A program made the position numbers and the translations under genes. Under the pieces are notes generated by a model, which had not been told where the DNA came from, ran no database searches, and worked only from the letters and a program-made list of their open reading frames with translations. A stretch of 64,000 bases of DNA, from the NCBI GenBank assembly GCA_005765155.1, contig VCCP01000002.1, positions 2,294,001 to 2,358,000 on the forward strand, read 5' to 3'. This stretch comes from Zelopaecilomyces penicillatus. Lineage: Eukaryota; Ascomycota; Sordariomycetes; Hypocreales; Pseudodiploosporaceae. Below are positions 52,981 to 64,000 of the stretch, piece by piece. The first letter of the stretch is position 1, and every line of letters begins with the position of its first letter.

Positions 52981-53623
52981 GCCAGGCAATGCGAAATGCG
53001 TCTCAAAAAAAAAAAAAAAAAAGAACTGCGGTATTCAGGTCTTATTATAATCAGAGCAATTACATGACGCACTTGAAGGAGAAGCAAGCGCAGCTAGAGT
53101 CTCTACTCAAATTATTTATCAGTATTTAGAGGAGTGTCGGGTTACAGGCCCCTACTATAAACCTGCGAACGCCTCACAGTGCACTCCCCTAAATCGCGAA
53201 GATAATAAACTTATAGTAAATATATTTAAAATTATAATTAATAATAATTTTAATAATAATAATAATAATAGTTTAATTAAAATATAATTTAAATAATTAT
53301 ATATAAACTAATAAAACTATTATTATTAAATTAAAAAGATTATATATTAATATTTTTTTTTTAAAAAAAAATTAAAATAATCTTTAAATTAAAATTTTAT
53401 TATAAATTAAAAATAAATCAGAATTTTTCTTTTATCTGTTTTTTTTAAATCCCCTTTTTTTTAAGATTATAATTAATTAAATTATTATATTACTTAATAA
53501 AATAATTACCCTGCTAAGAAACTCATCACTGGCTCCCTTGCCGGACTTAGCCTGACGCAATAAGAACAACTAGACAGCGTTTGATGACAGAGGTTCTATT
53601 GATGGTCGGCATTATTTACCCCC
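52981..53623. promoter_or_regulatory. Divergent MCD4-PMS1 promoter invaded by AT-rich DNA
   Basis: 643 bases between the two start codons. It holds an A18 homopolymer (53,005-53,022), a 71-base inverted-repeat unit (53,124-53,194) and a RIP-like A/T block at about 53,215-53,510. Ordinary sequence returns only for the last 110 bases before PMS1. No TATA box can be singled out. Confidence 0.6.
53124..53194. repeat. 71-base unit with 14-base inverted ends
   Basis: ATTTAGAGGAGTGT at the left end and GCACTCCCCTAAAT at the right end are inverted copies with two mismatches. It resembles a very short MITE or the fused ends of a deleted DNA transposon. Confidence 0.5.
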
Positions 53624-56600
53624 ATGGCTACCATTAAGCACATTGATGATCGTAGTGTAAGCCACTCGGTCCTAATAACTTATAATATCAGTTATAGCCG
53701 CTATATGTATTAGCAAAGCTGACTCGCGAGCGTTTAAATTAGATCCACCAGATACAGTCTGGTCAAGTCATCGTTGACCTGTGTTCTGTGGTAAAGGAGC
53801 TCATTGAGAATAGTATTGATGCTGGTGCGAGCATTCTTGGTCAGTAGCACACCTTTTGTGAACAACCAGACACTAGACTATTCATACCTGCGCACTAAGT
53901 TACTCACTCCAAACCTGTGCACTAGATGTGCGCTTCAAGAATCAAGGACTTGATGTCATTGAGGTTCAAGATAACGGCTCAGGCATTGCGCCCAGTAATT
54001 ATGCGTCTGTTGCTTTGAAACATCACACCTCAAAGCTCTCATCCTATGATGATATAGCGTCACTTCGTACCTTTGGGTTCCGCGGCGAAGCATTGGCATC
54101 TCTTTGCGCCTTGTCCACTCTCACAGTTACTACCTGCCTGGCTGATGATGTTCCCAGGGGCTCACAACTCAGTTTTGAGTCTTCAGGAAGGCTCAGCAGC
54201 TCAAATCTCATTGCCGCTCAGAAAGGAACAACGGTTTCGGTGGAAAAACTGTTCCACAACTTGCCTGTTCGGCGCAGAGAACTTGATCGCAACATTAAGA
54301 GGGAATGGCCCAAGGTTGTCGCTTTACTTCACCAGTATGCTTGTGTGCAAACCAACGTCAAATTCTCCGTCACTCAGCAACCCACCAAAGGCAAACGAGT
54401 ACTTCTATTCTCCACCAAGGGCAACCTTACCACTCGCGAAAATATTACCAACATTTTCGGGGCCAAAACAATGGCTGCCCTTGTATCTCTAGATCTAAAA
54501 TTAGAACTGGGGGCTACCTTAACTGGACCTTGCCAGCGCGTCATTCCTCAAACTCATTCGGTATCCAAGGAAGTGCGTGTTCTTGGCCACATATCCCGCC
54601 CAGGCTATGGTGATTTCCGGCAAACTCCAGATCGACAGATGTTCTTTGTGAATGGGAGACCTTGCTTATTACCCCAGTTTGCCAAAACATTCAACGAGGT
54701 CTATAGGTCGTACAGTTGTTCGCAGTCTCCTTTCATTTTCGCCAATCTCCAATTGGATACGCACATGTATGACGTTAATGTTAGCCCGGACAAGCGCAGC
54801 ATTATGCTGCATGACCAGCAGCCCCTTTTAGATGCTCTTCGCGCTTCTCTTATTGCTCTCCTTGACACAAATGAGTATACTTTACCCGTTTCTAGACCCC
54901 TCAGATCCAAAGAATCCTTAATCAGTTTGAAAGTTCCCGACATGTTTACAACATTTGGTACCGAAAGGGTTCCAGTGCATTTGCAAATGGATACTCACGC
55001 TTCTTCTGCTCATGAAGAGTCAAAGATGGAAAGTTTCACAAAGATAATGACGAGTAATCAACATACAATGGCCTTTGAAACGACTGGGCTGGCTGAGAAA
55101 GTAAATCTAGACCAACCTTCAAGTTTTCCACCTGTTGTGACCCAACTGAATACAAAGTCGAATTTGATATCAGCTACATTGCCTCACGGTGATAGCACAG
55201 CATATTTACAACGTGGTAGGAGTATTTCACCGGGTTCATCCGTCCCTGACAAGAGAGGTCATGTACAAAACAAACAACATCAGAACTTGGTAGTAAACAC
55301 CGCCGACGAATCAATGAGAGCACATAAATCTAAGGAATCAGTGGTGGGAAGTTGCGAAAATGATGCTCAAGTCGCTATATCCTCCAGACAATCCACATTT
55401 ATCACTTCTGGACGTGGAAAGGGGAGCTGTGATACAGAAAGTGACGATGATACCGATGCGTCAAGGCTATCTGAAACAGCTATTCAGTACCACGAGAGGC
55501 ACGAGCATCGTTCAAGGACCTTGGAGGATGCTGAAAATAAGAAGCCCACGGAAGATGTAATTTCTACTCTGGTAGATGGAGATTACAATAACATCTCTGC
55601 CATCGAGCAAGAAATCTGTGATGACAACTATGCAGGCCGTGCCTCGGGGCTTACCACTACAAAAACAGAACTAGTGCGATTATTGGAAAACCGATGTTCT
55701 ACACCGGGTGCGGGTTTTCAGCCAGATGGTTATGCCCTGACAGCACTGCAGCCCAACAAGTTTGAGACCTATAACTCCAATGATTGTGTGTCGGTTCGGT
55801 CTTCAGGGATCGAAATAAGAAGTCACTCCCAATCACCGGCCTCGAAGGATGCAGCTCCTCTAATAGCTCAATCTAGCACCAGTGTTCTTTCCAATGTTCG
55901 GTTAGACGCAAACAGCCCCAGAGATGCCGATGAGGTGGTCACTCATCAGTTGCAAGGAGTTTCATTCCCAAGCAATTCAAAGCGGAAGGATTTCATAACA
56001 CGAACTTCCCAACGGCTGTGTACAGATGCAACCAAGATAAAGTTTCTTTATATGCATTGTGCTAGCCCTTTCAAGGCAGAATATGGCACTAGAGACTTTG
56101 GTCATGCTCGAGTAGAGGATATTAATGCGGCCGATGCAGAGTCAAAGCTCTCCCTCATCATAGCGAAGAAGGATTTTGCGAGAATGCGTGTGGCTGGTCA
56201 ATTCAATCTGGGCTTTATTGTTGCAGTAAGGCCAGCGCAAGATCGGAAAGCTACTTCCAATGAAGCTGGGCTTGATGAGCTTTTTATTATTGACCAACAT
56301 GCCTCTGATGAAAAGTACAATTTTGAAAGACTACAGCATACTACATTGTTGCAGTCGCAACAGCTTGTCCACCCTAAGCGACTTGAACTTACAGCTTTGC
56401 AAGAGGAGATTATTTTGGAAAATCTTATAGCCATTGAGGCAAACGGCTTCAAGGTGCATATGGACATGACAGGTAATTGGCCAGTCGGGTCCCGATGTCA
56501 CCTCGTGTCATTGCCTTTGAGTAGGGAGGTAACTTTCGATTTGGAGGATTTAGAGGAGTTGATTTCTCTTTTGGCAGATGAGTCTTCTGAGTCCATTCAT

Positions 56601-56876
56601 ATCCCTCGTCCGTCCAAGGTGAGACGAATTTTCGCCATGAGAGCGTGTCGGAGCAGCATCATGATTGGCAGGGCCTTGACACGAAGTCAAATGTATAGTC
56701 TTCTGAGACACATGGGAGTGCTGGACAAGCCTTGGAATTGCCCTCATGGGCGTCCCACAATGAGACATCTGTGCCGACTTCGGACATGGGATGGGAAGGG
56801 TTGGAGAAACGATCAAGCAACAGAAACTCTTTCTTCATGGAGAGCATACTCACAATTTGACAAGAATGTCCATTGA
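53624..56876 (+). CDS. PMS1: DNA mismatch repair endonuclease Pms1 (human PMS2 type)
   Basis: Partner of Mlh1 in MutL-alpha, which nicks the daughter strand in nuclear mismatch repair. Exons: 53,624-53,656; 53,743-53,839; 53,926-56,876, giving 1,026 aa. The GHKL ATPase has K-E-L-I-E-N (Glu30, Asn34), D-N-G-S-G-I (59-64) and F-G-F-R-G-E-A-L (93-100). A long, poorly conserved linker covers about 330-720. The C-terminal endonuclease is intact by motif: D-Q-H-A-x2-E-x4-E from Asp833, A-C-R-S-S at 950-954 and C-P-H-G-R-P at 982-987. The last are zinc-binding and catalytic positions. The start matches the family opening M-A-T-I-K-x-I-D. Despite the mutated DNA in its promoter, the gene shows no RIP-type stops. 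Confidence 0.95.
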
Positions 56877-57139
56877 ACATGATTGGATTTATACACTTCC
56901 TGAAGTCAAGTGGAACAGTTGGCTAATGTGGGTCTAAACATGAGGTTACTCGCTGAAACTAAGTAGGTAGTTCGCCCATTACGATCGTCATACATACATA
57001 GCTACATACCTAAACATTAACCTCAAATCAAGCATTCCTTCCCATATCCAATTAATGACGACCCACTTGAATCCCAAAAGTACGCCTCATCGATCCGTCT
57101 TGTCTGGAACCCACTCAAACTGAATTTACTAAAACGAGA

Positions 57140-59068
57140 TTACCAAGCTTGCCCGGCCAGGGACCTAACGTCTGCGCGGCCCTCTTCCGTGATTTTGCCG
57201 CTCACATTGCGCCTTCCATATGCAGTTGAAATGTATTTTGATGCGTAATCATTTCCCGAAGAGATCTTACGGCTATTCCCAACGAGGATGGGAGGTGTTG
57301 CGCATTTTAACTCGCCATACGGCTTTGCGTAGAAATCGGACTCAAGCTGGATAGAACTATCTCTTTGACGTTTGGCACTGTCGCCTGTTGCTGGCTGCTC
57401 GAGGACGACATCTCTATTGAATCCATAAGACGACTTGCTAGGCTTTGTGTCGGCGGAACTTGGATAATCTGTCCCTGATAAGACAGTGAAGTTGGACGGG
57501 TCAAGCGGAGTTTGGGGCCGTGTACTTTTATGGTCTTGAGGAAGAGGGTTTGATCGCAAAGGGTTCGGATGCCTCGTCCTTTCAGGACTTTGTCTTATGC
57601 TGGTGTTGATTGGTTCGTGATTTTCATCTTCACATTCTGAATCTGTTGAATCATCCAAGTCATACCGTTGAGGTAAAACACGATAAGACTCAAGGCCCGA
57701 AGGATGAAAACTAGTTTCACCCGTAGCTATTGCCCTGTTTCTCTGGTTTGTTCTAGAAATGAGAGAGTCTGTAGGTAGCCAAGTTTCCGTGAATTTTCCA
57801 TCGCGGTTTCCGTTGACCTTGTAAGGGGATGGATCTGACTGTGGCAAGTTTGGATCCCTGAGAGGCAAACCAGCATATATGCTTCGATGGGATGCATCTG
57901 GGGCATATCTATGCTTGGTTCCAATATACTGCTCAGGTTGTACGACACGCTGTGCAGCACGAATTTGGTATTGTCGAGTTGGGAGATTAACCTGAGAATC
58001 TGTACTCCGTGAAGAGTCTTGGGACTGAGTCCTAGTGTGCATAAAAGGAATAGTCGGCGGGTATGAGACTTCGCCATAATGCTGCACTAAGCCCCTTCGA
58101 TCATCATAGCTAGATGACATCCTCTTGTCGCTTTCTAGTGACGTGCTAGTTGTGGACAGGGAGGATTTGTTCCGTTTGTGGAATGGCCGAGCAGTCAAGT
58201 GATCTTCAAGAGGATTCATATCGGGGGGCATGAAACTGATTCTTCGAAATACCCAGCCTAGCCATAGTGAGGCGGAGAGTGATATGACGTGAAGTCCGCC
58301 AGCACCAATCAGTGTGTAGTAGACTGCTGGTATGAGTAAATCCAAAGAGTTCTGGTCGTTCAAGCGTGTAGTCCATCCACCTGCTTTCTTGTGAACTGTA
58401 AAAGCGCCAAAAACATATGCGGCTACAGCGAAGACGTCCAACAAGACTGCAAAGAGATGGTAGGCTGCCGAAGAAGCTGGCGTGCGACCTGCGGCGCCTC
58501 GAAAGAGATGGTAGGTTGCATACGTGCAATGGAATATTGTGACTCCTGGCTGTGGATGTATTTAGCATTTTGCAGAGATGGTGAAACTCAGCTTGTTTTA
58601 TTCATGCCGTTTGGATTACATGTATGAGACTTCACAGTGTAGACCTACCAAGACTCGCATTGCCCATGTGGTTGGTTCATCAACTTCCTTTATAAGCGTC
58701 ATGAGAACCAGAATTCCGGCGCCACCGGCGAGTTCCAGCAAACGAAGTAGAAGCTGGAGAAGACGCAACCATTTGATCCAGGACTTGGTACGGACACCCA
58801 AGGGAATAATCGGATTACTTCGATATGGCATTACCTGGTGGGCACTGCAGCCGCTGTTAGATCAAACTTCTGTGGAGTATACAATGGTCTTGAAATTGAC
58901 TTACTCGGGATGACGATTGAAGGATACCAAAGGACCATCTTGCTTAGGCCGCCTGGGTTTGGGTTCCCAGCTTGCTCTGGTGACAGCTTTTGGGTCAAAT
59001 TTGGAAGTGGGGAATCGCGCGTCACTGCGCCGGTCTGCAGCATACAGGAACGGCTGCGCGGTGCCCAT
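57140..59068 (-). CDS. Conserved fungal four-pass membrane protein, function unknown
   Basis: I recognise the layout as a Pezizomycotina-conserved membrane protein but know no function. Exons: 59,068-58,905; 58,844-58,649; 58,549-57,140 (589 aa, phases match). The N-terminus carries G-P-L-V-S-F-N-R-H-P, typical of this group. Hydrophobic segments lie in W-L-R-L-L-Q-L-L-L-R-L-L...I-L-V-L-M, then P-G-V-T-I-F-H-C-T-Y, then A-V-L-L-D-V-F-A-V-A-A-Y-V-F-G-A, then L-I-P-A-V-Y-Y-T-L-I-G...W-L-G-W-V. The last 370 or so residues are Ser/Arg-rich, probably disordered and cytosolic. It is convergent with PMS1 (263 bases between stops) and shares a short divergent promoter with ARH1. Confidence 0.85.
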
Positions 59069-59336
59069 GCTGTTGATGGAGTTTCGGGTAAAAACTCTGC
59101 TGATAAGCAACAATAATTGCTTTAAGACTGGCAATTGAATGGCTTTCTCCGGCGAGCTTAGAAGTGAAGAAAGTGCCTCTATTGGCGAAGCGCGGAGCAG
59201 CCATCGCAGTGACTAGATAATTGAATCATGCATGTTACCACAGCAACCGTCATTTACCACCGAACCTCCCTACTTCCAAAGATAATTGTTCCAGAGCACT
59301 ATAGGCCTCAAAGTACCTCAGCAACCGACGAGGTTC
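59069..59336. promoter_or_regulatory. Shared promoter of membrane protein and ARH1
   Basis: 268 bases separate the two divergent start codons, so both promoters must lie here. The sequence is GC-normal with no repeats. I see no recognisable TATA element or operator. Confidence 0.6.
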
Positions 59337-61011
59337 ATGATGTTATCAAAGCTAACATATATGGTATTAAGGTCTCGCCGAACATCCATTGCGAGAGACT
59401 GTAAACAGAAGTTTCCAATTTCTACGGTCTGCAATCACACGCGATCAAATGCGCCTTTTCGCTTGGCAATAGTTGGCTCTGGCCCGGCGGGATTTTACAC
59501 AGCATATCGGGTCATGAGAAAATTACCTAACGTACATATTGACATGTTTGAGTCTCTTCCAGTTCCATTCGGCCTCGTGCGTTATGGGGTCGCCCCAGAT
59601 CACCCGGAGGTCAAGGTGATGAGATTGCAACACTGTGAAACGCCACATGGGGTTACTGATAGTTTAAATAGAATTGTCAAGATAAATTTGAAGAAGTTGC
59701 ATCTTCGCCCAACTTCAGATTCCTAGGAAACGTCTCTATCGGCCGATCCTGTCCCTCGGCTGAGCATTGTGTCGTGGAACTCCAATCGCTACAGGCTCAT
59801 TATGATTCAGTCCTGCTGGCTTATGGGGCGTCCGAGGACAAAAGACTGGGAATTCCAGGAGAGTCGACCCTCAAAGGTATATTCTCAGCCCGTCAATTTG
59901 TGGGTTGGTATAATGGACTTCCCGAGTGTTCCAGCCTCAAACCTAACCTAGCATGCGCTGAAGAAGCCATCATTATTGGCCAAGGCAATGTGGCCTTGGA
60001 TGTTGCAAGAATTCTGCTGGCGGACATCGACGTGCTCAGGAGGACAGATATTACTGAAGGTGCACTCGCAGTATTGGCGAGCAGTCGCATCAAGCGAGTG
60101 CATGTAATCGGAAGGAGAGGACCAATGCAGGTGAAGTCTCACCTTGAACACCAACACACGGCCCAATTTTAACATTGCTTACTGGACAGGCCGCGTTCAC
60201 GATAAAGGAAGTGCGCGAACTGATGAATCTTCCTGATGTGGCATTTCACCCAGTGGATCGATCCATGATACCAAAAGATATAAATACGTTGTCACGGGCA
60301 CCAAAACGGCTGATGGAAGTAATATTAAATGGCACATCTTATTCAACAACTCAAGCCCCCAAAGCATGGTCTCTCGTCGGATGTCTTTCCCCGAGGAGGT
60401 TTGTGGCAAACAAGGACGATCCCACATGGATCCAAGAAACCGAATTTGAGGTAACTAGCTTGCAAGCACCTTTTGATCCCCATTCTACGACAGTCTCGAC
60501 TGGTAAAATACGGACACTCCCATCGGACGTTGTCTTCCGCTCCGTAGGTTATAAGTCTGGGCCTCTTTCTGGATTCAGAAACGCAGATATCGATTTCGAT
60601 GAGTCTCGTGGTATTGTGAAAAATGACGGTCTTGGTCGGGCAACGTATTCAGCGGCGAAGTACACAGACGGTGTTTCTGCAGAGCAAATACCAGGCATAT
60701 ATTGCGCTGGCTGGGTGAAAAGTGGTCCGACCGGAGTCATCGCTTCAACTATGCAGGATGCTTTCTTGACTGGCGACACAATCGTGCAGGATTGGATGGA
60801 AGGCAGATCCTTTTTGCGCTCGGGCGAGGACATCACGGCTGGCGGGTGGGATGCGATCCGGCATGAACTTGGTTCTCGGGCTAATCAAGCTATTTCCTGG
60901 AACCAGTGGCGCAAGATTGATTCTGCCGAGAGAGAAAGGGGACGAAGTAAAGGTAAGAAGCGGGAAAAGTTCACATCCATCACAGAAATGCTAGCAGTGG
61001 TGGGTGATTGA
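59337..61011 (+). CDS. ARH1: Mitochondrial NADPH:ferredoxin (adrenodoxin) reductase
   Basis: This FAD enzyme passes electrons from NADPH to mitochondrial ferredoxin for Fe-S cluster and heme A synthesis. Exons: 59,337-59,615; 59,672-60,130; 60,190-61,011, giving 519 aa, close to yeast Arh1. The Arg-rich N-terminus before residue 40 is a mitochondrial presequence. FAD-binding G-S-G-P-A-G is at 47-52, followed by V-P-F-G-L-V-R-Y-G-V-A-P-D-H-P. The NADPH-binding G-Q-G-N-V-A-L-D-V-A-R starts near 196, and the C-terminal G-W-V-K-S-G-P-T-G-V-I FAD/tail motif is intact. Without the first intron the frame would end 36 codons too far at a TAG; the intron restores E-V-K-N-C-Q-D-K-F. The gene is convergent with the ETF alpha gene, with stops 34 bases apart. 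Confidence 0.95.
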
Positions 61012-61045
61012 GTGTCGTCTACTAGTCTGGGGTGTTTGTTATTAC

Positions 61046-62149
61046 TTAAGAAGCCTTGACCTTGTTTATCAACTCCGGTACCATTTCAAATAAATCCCCA
61101 ACAAGACCAACGTCTGCGATCTGAAATATGGGCGCATCGGCATCTTTGTTGATAGCCGCGATGATCTTGCTATCTTTCATTCCTGCCAAATGTTGAATTG
61201 CTCCGGATATGCCAACAGCGACATAAAGTTGGGGGGCAACAACCTTGCCGGTCTGGCCAACTTGTAAGCTGTTGTCGGCATATCCGCTATCCACAGCTGC
61301 CCTTGATGCCCCTACCGCTGCGCCAAGGGCATCAGCCAAAGGGAGCATTATCCTATTGAAGTCTTCCTTTGACTTGAGCCCACGACCACCAGAGACAACC
61401 TTGTTAGCTGTTGTAAGATCAGGGCGGTCAGACTGTGCCAGATCCTCAAATAACCACTCCGAGGACGGTTCCACCCCAGAATCCGTACCTTCCTCTATAG
61501 TGGCAGCTCCAGAATCAAGGCTCGCAGCAGGAAAAGATGTTCCCCGAACAGTGATGATTTTAATAAGATCGCTGGATTCAACAGTAGCAATAGCATTTCC
61601 AGCATATATAGGGCGAACAAAGGTTTTGTCGTCCTGGATTGACGTAATGTCTGAGATTTGCTGGGAGTCTAAGAGGGCTGCGACTCTTGGTAGGACATTC
61701 TTGCCGAAGGCCGAGTTGCCAGCGATCACATGTGTATATTTTCCCTTCTTGATATTCTCAACCAGCAAAGAGGCATAATTCTCAGGGAGCCCCTACATTC
61801 AAATCAGTCTAGGAATCATCAGTTCGTGTTGCAATTGAAGCGTACTCACCTTGTTATAAACATCATTGTTAATAACAATTATCTTCTCTACTCCGTCCAC
61901 GTTCGCAGCGGCTTCGGCTGCTTTTGTAGCATTAGTCCCGGCCACAAAGCCATGAACGGTGCCGCCGAGAGCCCTCGCTGCTGTAAAGGCGCTCAGAGAC
62001 CCGTGACTCAATATACCATCTCGTTGTTCTAAGATGGCCAAGGTAGACAATAAACGGGGTTTTACTCCTGAGGGGGAAAATGCCAATGCGGTCCTACCAA
62101 CAATGCCAGCAGCTTTGTTGGTGAGTGATTGTCTGGCGGGAAGTATCAT
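61046..62149 (-). CDS. ETFA: Electron transfer flavoprotein alpha subunit, mitochondrial
   Basis: With the beta subunit it accepts electrons from matrix acyl-CoA dehydrogenases and passes them to ETF-ubiquinone oxidoreductase (yeast homologue AIM45). Exons: 62,149-61,850 and 61,792-61,046, giving 348 aa, the usual length. The first 30 or so residues are an Arg/Ser-rich presequence. The C-terminal FAD domain has the family signature: S-G-G-R-G-L-K-S, then [13 protein letters not shown], then [23 protein letters not shown] and [11 protein letters not shown]. The ATG at 62,149 is the first in frame; upstream codons are non-ATG. AT-rich relic DNA begins about 100 bases upstream. Confidence 0.95.
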
Positions 62150-62239
62150 GTTGAATTGCACAGGTTATATTGAATAGCATAAACGGTTGAACGATTCTTG
62201 AAACACACTTAAGATTTGAGAAACGGCTTTGAACAGCCT

Positions 62240-64000
62240 AGAGTAATGAATATAATAATAAATATAATTAAATATAAATATAGAATATAAATAAAATATT
62301 ATATTATATTAGTTCTATACTAAATATATATTATATAATAATAGAAAATAATTTAAAAACAATATTATAAATTATTATTATTAAATTTTTTAATTTTATA
62401 TAAAATAAAAATAGTTTTTTATAATCTTTATATTAAAGATTAATATTAAAAGATTATAAAAAAAATTTAATTATATAATAATAAATAAATAATTTATATT
62501 AAAAGATTTAATCTTTTATCTTTTATTTTAAAGAAATAATAAAGAATTTATATATAAATAATATAAATAATATAAATAATATAAATAATATAAATAATAT
62601 AAATAATATAAATAATATAAATAATATAAATAATATAAATAATATAAATAATATAAATAATATAAATAATATAAATAATATAAATAATATAAATAATATA
62701 AATAATATAAATAATATAAATAATATAAATAATATAAATAATATAAATAATATAAATAATATAAATAATATAAATAATATAAATAATATAAATAATATAA
62801 ATAATATAAATAATATAAATAATATAAATAATATAAATAATATAAATAATATAAATAATATAAATAATATAAATAATATAAATAATATAAATAATATAAA
62901 TAATATAAATAATATAAATAATATAAATTAATATAAATAATTAAATAATTAAATAATTATAAAACGAAATTATAATAATATAATATAATAAATATAAGAT
63001 TTAAAAATTAAAAATATTTAATCTTAAATTATAAAGATTATTTAATAAATTAAATATAATTTAATTTAAAAATAATATAATTTAAAGAAATATAAATCTT
63101 TTTATTAAAAGTATTTAAGATATTATAATTTATTTATCTTATATTAAAATAATATATTTAAATCTTTTTTAAATATTTTATAATAAAATATTTATAATAA
63201 ACTAGTCTTATAGCTTTTATAAATATATATTAAGAAAGATATTAATATTCTTAAAGAAAAAAAAGCTTTTTATTTAAATCTTTTTCTTTAGTCTTTATTA
63301 TATAATAATAATTGTATTATAAGCCCTATTCTTTTATTTTATTTATATCTTTAAAGCTATTTATATAATAAATAAGCCTAGATTAAACCTAGATTAGATA
63401 AGATATAAATAAAGCTTAAGCTTATAATATAAGCCTTTAATTAGTTTTTATAAATATATATCTTTTAATTAATAATTAAGCTTATTATATATTTATTATT
63501 ATTTTATATTAGCCTTAATAAAGATTTAATTAATTCTATTAAATTTTAGTTTATTTTTATTTTATTTTTAATTTATAAATCTTTTAAATTTTATTTTATA
63601 TTATTATTATCTCTTTATTATTATTTATTTTTTCTTTTTTTTCTTTTAATATATTATTATTTTTATTTTATTATTTTTTTATTATTCTTTTATTATAAAT
63701 ATTTATTTTTTTATATTTTTATAATAAATAAATTATTTAAATTAAATAATTTTAAATAATATTAATTATTAATTTAATAAATATTTATTTTAATATCTTA
63801 TATAATAGATTTCTTTTTAATTGGAATAAAATTAAAGATAATTATAATAATAATAATAATAAAAATAATTCCTTTATATATTTATTTAAGATAGAATAAT
63901 ATATTTTTTTTATAAAATATAAATTATAATATTTTAATTATATATAATTAAGTAGAATTTTTTTAATCTTTTTTAATAGAATTATAATATTTTATAATAT
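62240..64000. other. AT-rich relic DNA right of island 2
   Basis: A/T-rich sequence with the same CA/TG depletion, containing the 9-base minisatellite. No gene or element motif was recognised; it continues past the window. Confidence 0.6.
62552..62928. repeat. 9-base minisatellite ATATAAATA, about 42 copies
   Basis: 377 bases of uninterrupted ATATAAATA units, with no mismatch seen, followed by degraded half-units to about 62,960. The unit has no C or G. Confidence 0.95.

Noticed and set aside
52981..53087. Longer N-terminus for MCD4
   Set aside because: The longer frame reads through the first intron and the T18 run; the family N-terminus fits the ATG at 52,980.
59616..59730. Apparent frameshift in ARH1
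   Set aside because: A 56-base intron (59,616-59,671) restores the frame and the family sequence.
62552..62928. CRISPR array
   Set aside because: The repeats are directly adjacent with no spacers, in a fungal nuclear genome.

Overview
The window is nuclear DNA of a filamentous ascomycete (Pezizomycotina). Its genes carry short spliceosomal introns of about 50-100 bases and include fungal marker proteins (Rrn11, Mcd4, Arh1, a Pezizomycotina-type membrane protein). More than two thirds of the sequence is extremely AT-rich. In these blocks CA and TG dinucleotides are almost gone while CT and AG survive, which is the mark of repeat-induced point mutation (RIP). A PRC2 subunit (EED) argues against Aspergillus and Penicillium, which are reported to lack PRC2. 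I cannot name the genus.

Layout. 1-33,700 is a graveyard of RIP-mutated retroelements: the edge of an inverted chromovirus copy (1-614), a LINE reverse transcriptase relic (about 3,180-3,980), an LTR element (10,628-16,637) and a Ty3/gypsy chromovirus (17,001-32,381). The chromovirus is split by a younger 7.1 kb Ty3/gypsy element (20,587-27,688) in the opposite orientation, with 187-base LTRs and a perfect 5-base target duplication (ATAGC). 33,800-39,050 is a gene island: RRN11 (+), EED (-) and YIP4 (-). 39,080-49,540 is AT-rich again and holds a third Ty3/gypsy element (41,887-49,267) whose reverse transcriptase is interrupted by a foldback/MITE-like element (45,404-45,681). 49,600-62,200 is the second island: MCD4 (-), PMS1 (+), a four-pass membrane protein (-), ARH1 (+) and an electron transfer flavoprotein alpha subunit (-). 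The last 1.7 kb is AT-rich and begins with a perfect 9-base minisatellite of about 42 copies.

The island genes are housekeeping genes without a shared pathway: Pol I initiation, H3K27 methylation, Golgi traffic, GPI-anchor synthesis, mismatch repair and mitochondrial flavoprotein electron transfer. Spliced models close in frame for all of them (EED 505 aa in 10 exons, YIP4 296, MCD4 960, PMS1 1026, membrane protein 589, ARH1 519, ETFA 348). The exception is RRN11, which has a TAG followed by a same-frame coding-like tail. RIP-mutated DNA lies within a few hundred bases of EED, YIP4, MCD4, PMS1 and ETFA, and a mutated block sits inside the MCD4-PMS1 divergent promoter.

The observations most worth following are: the nested elements with an extra region of about 2 kb after pol; a short stretch of the chromovirus that escaped RIP; a 42-base sequence shared by the left borders of both gene islands; the MITE-like element; and the RRN11 stop codon.
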